From REEB481 sp041170785 (GTDB taxonomy: Bacteria; Bacteroidota; Bacteroidia; NS11-12g; UBA955), in the NCBI GenBank assembly GCA_041170785.1, contig JBEDND010000188.1, positions 1 through 7,604 on the forward strand: a DNA stretch of 7,604 nt, read 5' to 3'. Positions 6,604 to 7,604 of this stretch are shown here, in pieces. The position numbers and the translations under genes are program-made. The notes below the pieces were generated by a model. It was not told the origin of the DNA and did no database searches. It was given only the letters and a program-made list of their open reading frames with translations. Numbering within the stretch: the first letter of the stretch is position 1; the number at the start of each line of letters is the position of its first letter.

Positions 6604-7251
6604 TTAAGGTAAACCATGACGAAAAGCAGGATCAACATAGCCGGTTTCTACACCCCAAAGAATCAATTCAGCCACATTGCGGCAATCGGTTTTAAGCAAC
6701 AAATTCCTGCGGTGTGATTCTACGGTGTTGATGCTGATGAACAGGCGCACACTTATTTCTCTGGTATTGTAACCGAGTGCCAATGCTCGCAGCACTTGAA
6801 TTTCCCTGGGCGTTAGGGCCACTTGTTCGTCAGGGCCGGACAACAAAAGGGCAGCTGCCTTGGGTGAAAGGTATCGTTTGCCCGAAATAACCGTGTCAAT
6901 GGCTTCGAAAATGTCATCAGCCGTAGAATCCTTCAAAACATAAGCATGCACACCCATTTGCATGGCAGGCCTGATGAATTGCGCATTCAGGTGCATGGTA
7001 AGAAATATAAACCGCAGCTTTGGATGTTGCTCGAGTATGGTTCTTGCAAGTGTTAAGCCATCCATACCAGGCATGCTGATGTCGGAAATAACAACATCCG
7101 GCCTGAGAAAGCGCAACTCATCCAGCAACGCAAAACCATCGGTAAACATGCGCAACACCTCGTATCCGGGACGACTTTCCAAAATCTGCTTGAGGCCTTG
7201 ATTCATCAGTCTATGGTCATCTACTAAAAACAAGCGTATGGAGGGTTTCAT
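6604..7251 (-). CDS. NarL/FixJ-family response regulator (receiver plus LuxR-type HTH)
   Basis: 215 residues from the ATG at 7251; the frame is open back to a TTG at 7263, but the ATG matches the usual start (MKPSIRLFLVDDH). The receiver domain (about 5-122) has the acidic pair Asp11-Asp12, phospho-acceptor Asp57 in VISDISMPGMDG (54-65), Thr85 and Lys107, so phosphorylation should work. A linker leads to the LuxR-type helix-turn-helix (about 144-205) with LTPREIQVLRALALGYNTREIS (146-167), ISINTVESHRRNLLLKT (172-188) and the usual NVAELILWGVETGYV end. It should bind DNA as a dimer when phosphorylated, most likely by the kinase encoded 61 bases upstream. The next genes downstream are an ABC exporter pair, a plausible but unproven target. 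Length and motifs are ordinary for the family. Confidence 0.93.
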   Translation of the reverse strand: MKPSIRLFLVDDHRLMNQGLKQILESRPGYEVLRMFTDGFALLDELRFLRPDVVISDISMPGMDGLTLARTILEQHPKLRFIFLTMHLNAQFIRPAMQMGVHAYVLKDSTADDIFEAIDTVISGKRYLSPKAAALLLSGPDEQVALTPREIQVLRALALGYNTREISVRLFISINTVESHRRNLLLKTDCRNVAELILWGVETGYVDPAFRHGLP

Positions 7252-7260
7252 ATACAGGTT

Positions 7261-7294
7261 CAAAAGTATCTATAAACCTTTTTCCTAGAAGCAA
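7261..7294 (-). promoter_or_regulatory. Weak candidate promoter before the response regulator gene
   Basis: On the minus strand TACTTTTG (7268-7261) fits the Bacteroidota -7 consensus TAnnTTTG exactly. A TTG (7294-7292) lies 23 bases upstream, somewhat farther than the usual spacing. Only 9 bases separate the -7 box from the ATG at 7251, so a transcript would be almost leaderless. It may be an internal promoter between the kinase and regulator genes, or a chance match in an AT-rich gap. Confidence 0.3.
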
Positions 7295-7312
7295 TATTCA
7301 ATGGTATTTAAT

Positions 7313-7604
7313 CTATTCATCCTGACCGGCTTCCTGGCTTATTTCCTGATTATAGATTGGCGCTTCTGCCTGGAAATACATCCCTCTTCCAGGCGTTGAT
7401 TCAACAAGATAAGTGCCCATTATTTTCTTCAACCTCGCTTCAATACTTGTGTAACCCAGTCCTCTTTTCCATGAATCTTCCTCCGTATTAAATCCCCGAC
7501 CATCATCCTCATAAGTAAGAATTAATTCACCCTTCCTGCCAATTAATTGGATGTCTATTTGACCGGCACCAGAATGTTTGATGGAATTACTGATCAACTC
7601 CCCA
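7313..7604 (-). CDS. Sensor histidine kinase, C-terminal ATPase domain (5' end outside window)
   Basis: About 97 residues at the C-terminus of a kinase whose sensor and dimerisation/His regions lie beyond the right edge; the frame is open to base 7604. The HATPase_c motifs are clear: N-box ELISNSIKHSGAG at the very start, G1 box EDDGRGFN, and G2 region RGLGYTSIEARLKKIMGTY followed by VESTPGRGMYFQAEAPI. This arrangement, with a short ATPase core ending soon after the STPGRG motif, is typical of the NarX/DegS-like (HisKA_3) kinases that partner LuxR-type response regulators, matching the regulator gene 61 bases downstream. The apparent start at 7597 is a TTG encoding Leu of the N-box, not a real start. 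The tail YNQEISQEAGQDE is acidic and unremarkable. The signal sensed cannot be inferred from this fragment. Confidence 0.92.
   Translation of the reverse strand, partial: GELISNSIKHSGAGQIDIQLIGRKGELILTYEDDGRGFNTEEDSWKRGLGYTSIEARLKKIMGTYLVESTPGRGMYFQAEAPIYNQEISQEAGQDE

Overview
The window reads as chromosomal DNA from a member of the Bacteroidota, with GC roughly in the high 40s percent. The evidence is indirect: several promoter-like sites resemble the Bacteroidota pattern TTTG-N~20-TAnnTTTG, most start codons lack a Shine-Dalgarno sequence, and the gene families (ACR3 plus an ArsN2-ArsC fusion, a Lys9-type saccharopine dehydrogenase, a secreted WD40 propeller, a NarL-type two-component pair) fit that phylum. 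I cannot resolve the order or genus. Coding density is very high. No gap between genes exceeds about 105 bases, and I see no tRNA, rRNA, CRISPR array, insertion sequence or attachment site.

Left part, plus strand (1-2712). The window opens inside the 3' end of an ACR3-type arsenite efflux permease. Nine bases later comes one ORF that fuses an ArsN2-like GNAT acetyltransferase domain to a complete thioredoxin-type arsenate reductase (ArsC). Together they form the end of an arsenic resistance operon: ArsC reduces arsenate to arsenite and ACR3 exports it. The acetyltransferase half probably acts on another, undefined, arsenic-related substrate. A Lys9-type saccharopine dehydrogenase follows after a 49-base gap and probably serves lysine catabolism.

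Right part, minus strand (2717-7604), in transcription order from the right edge. First is the C-terminal ATPase core of a sensor histidine kinase (cut by the window), then a NarL/FixJ-type response regulator. Next come an ABC-2 exporter ATPase and its NatB-like permease, which overlap by ATGA. After them are an exported seven-bladed WD40 protein with a Pro-rich tail and a RidA/YjgF-family imine deaminase resembling 2-aminomuconate deaminase. The RidA gene runs tail-to-tail into the saccharopine dehydrogenase gene with only 4 bases between stop codons.

How they work together: the ars genes are a clear functional unit, and so are the ABC ATPase/permease pair. The kinase/regulator pair lies directly upstream of the exporter and may control it, but that is inference from position. 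WD40-RidA looks like a separate two-gene transcript with its own promoter. I see no convincing undescribed system. The most notable item is the ArsN2-ArsC fusion, followed by the small palindromic leader of the WD40 gene.
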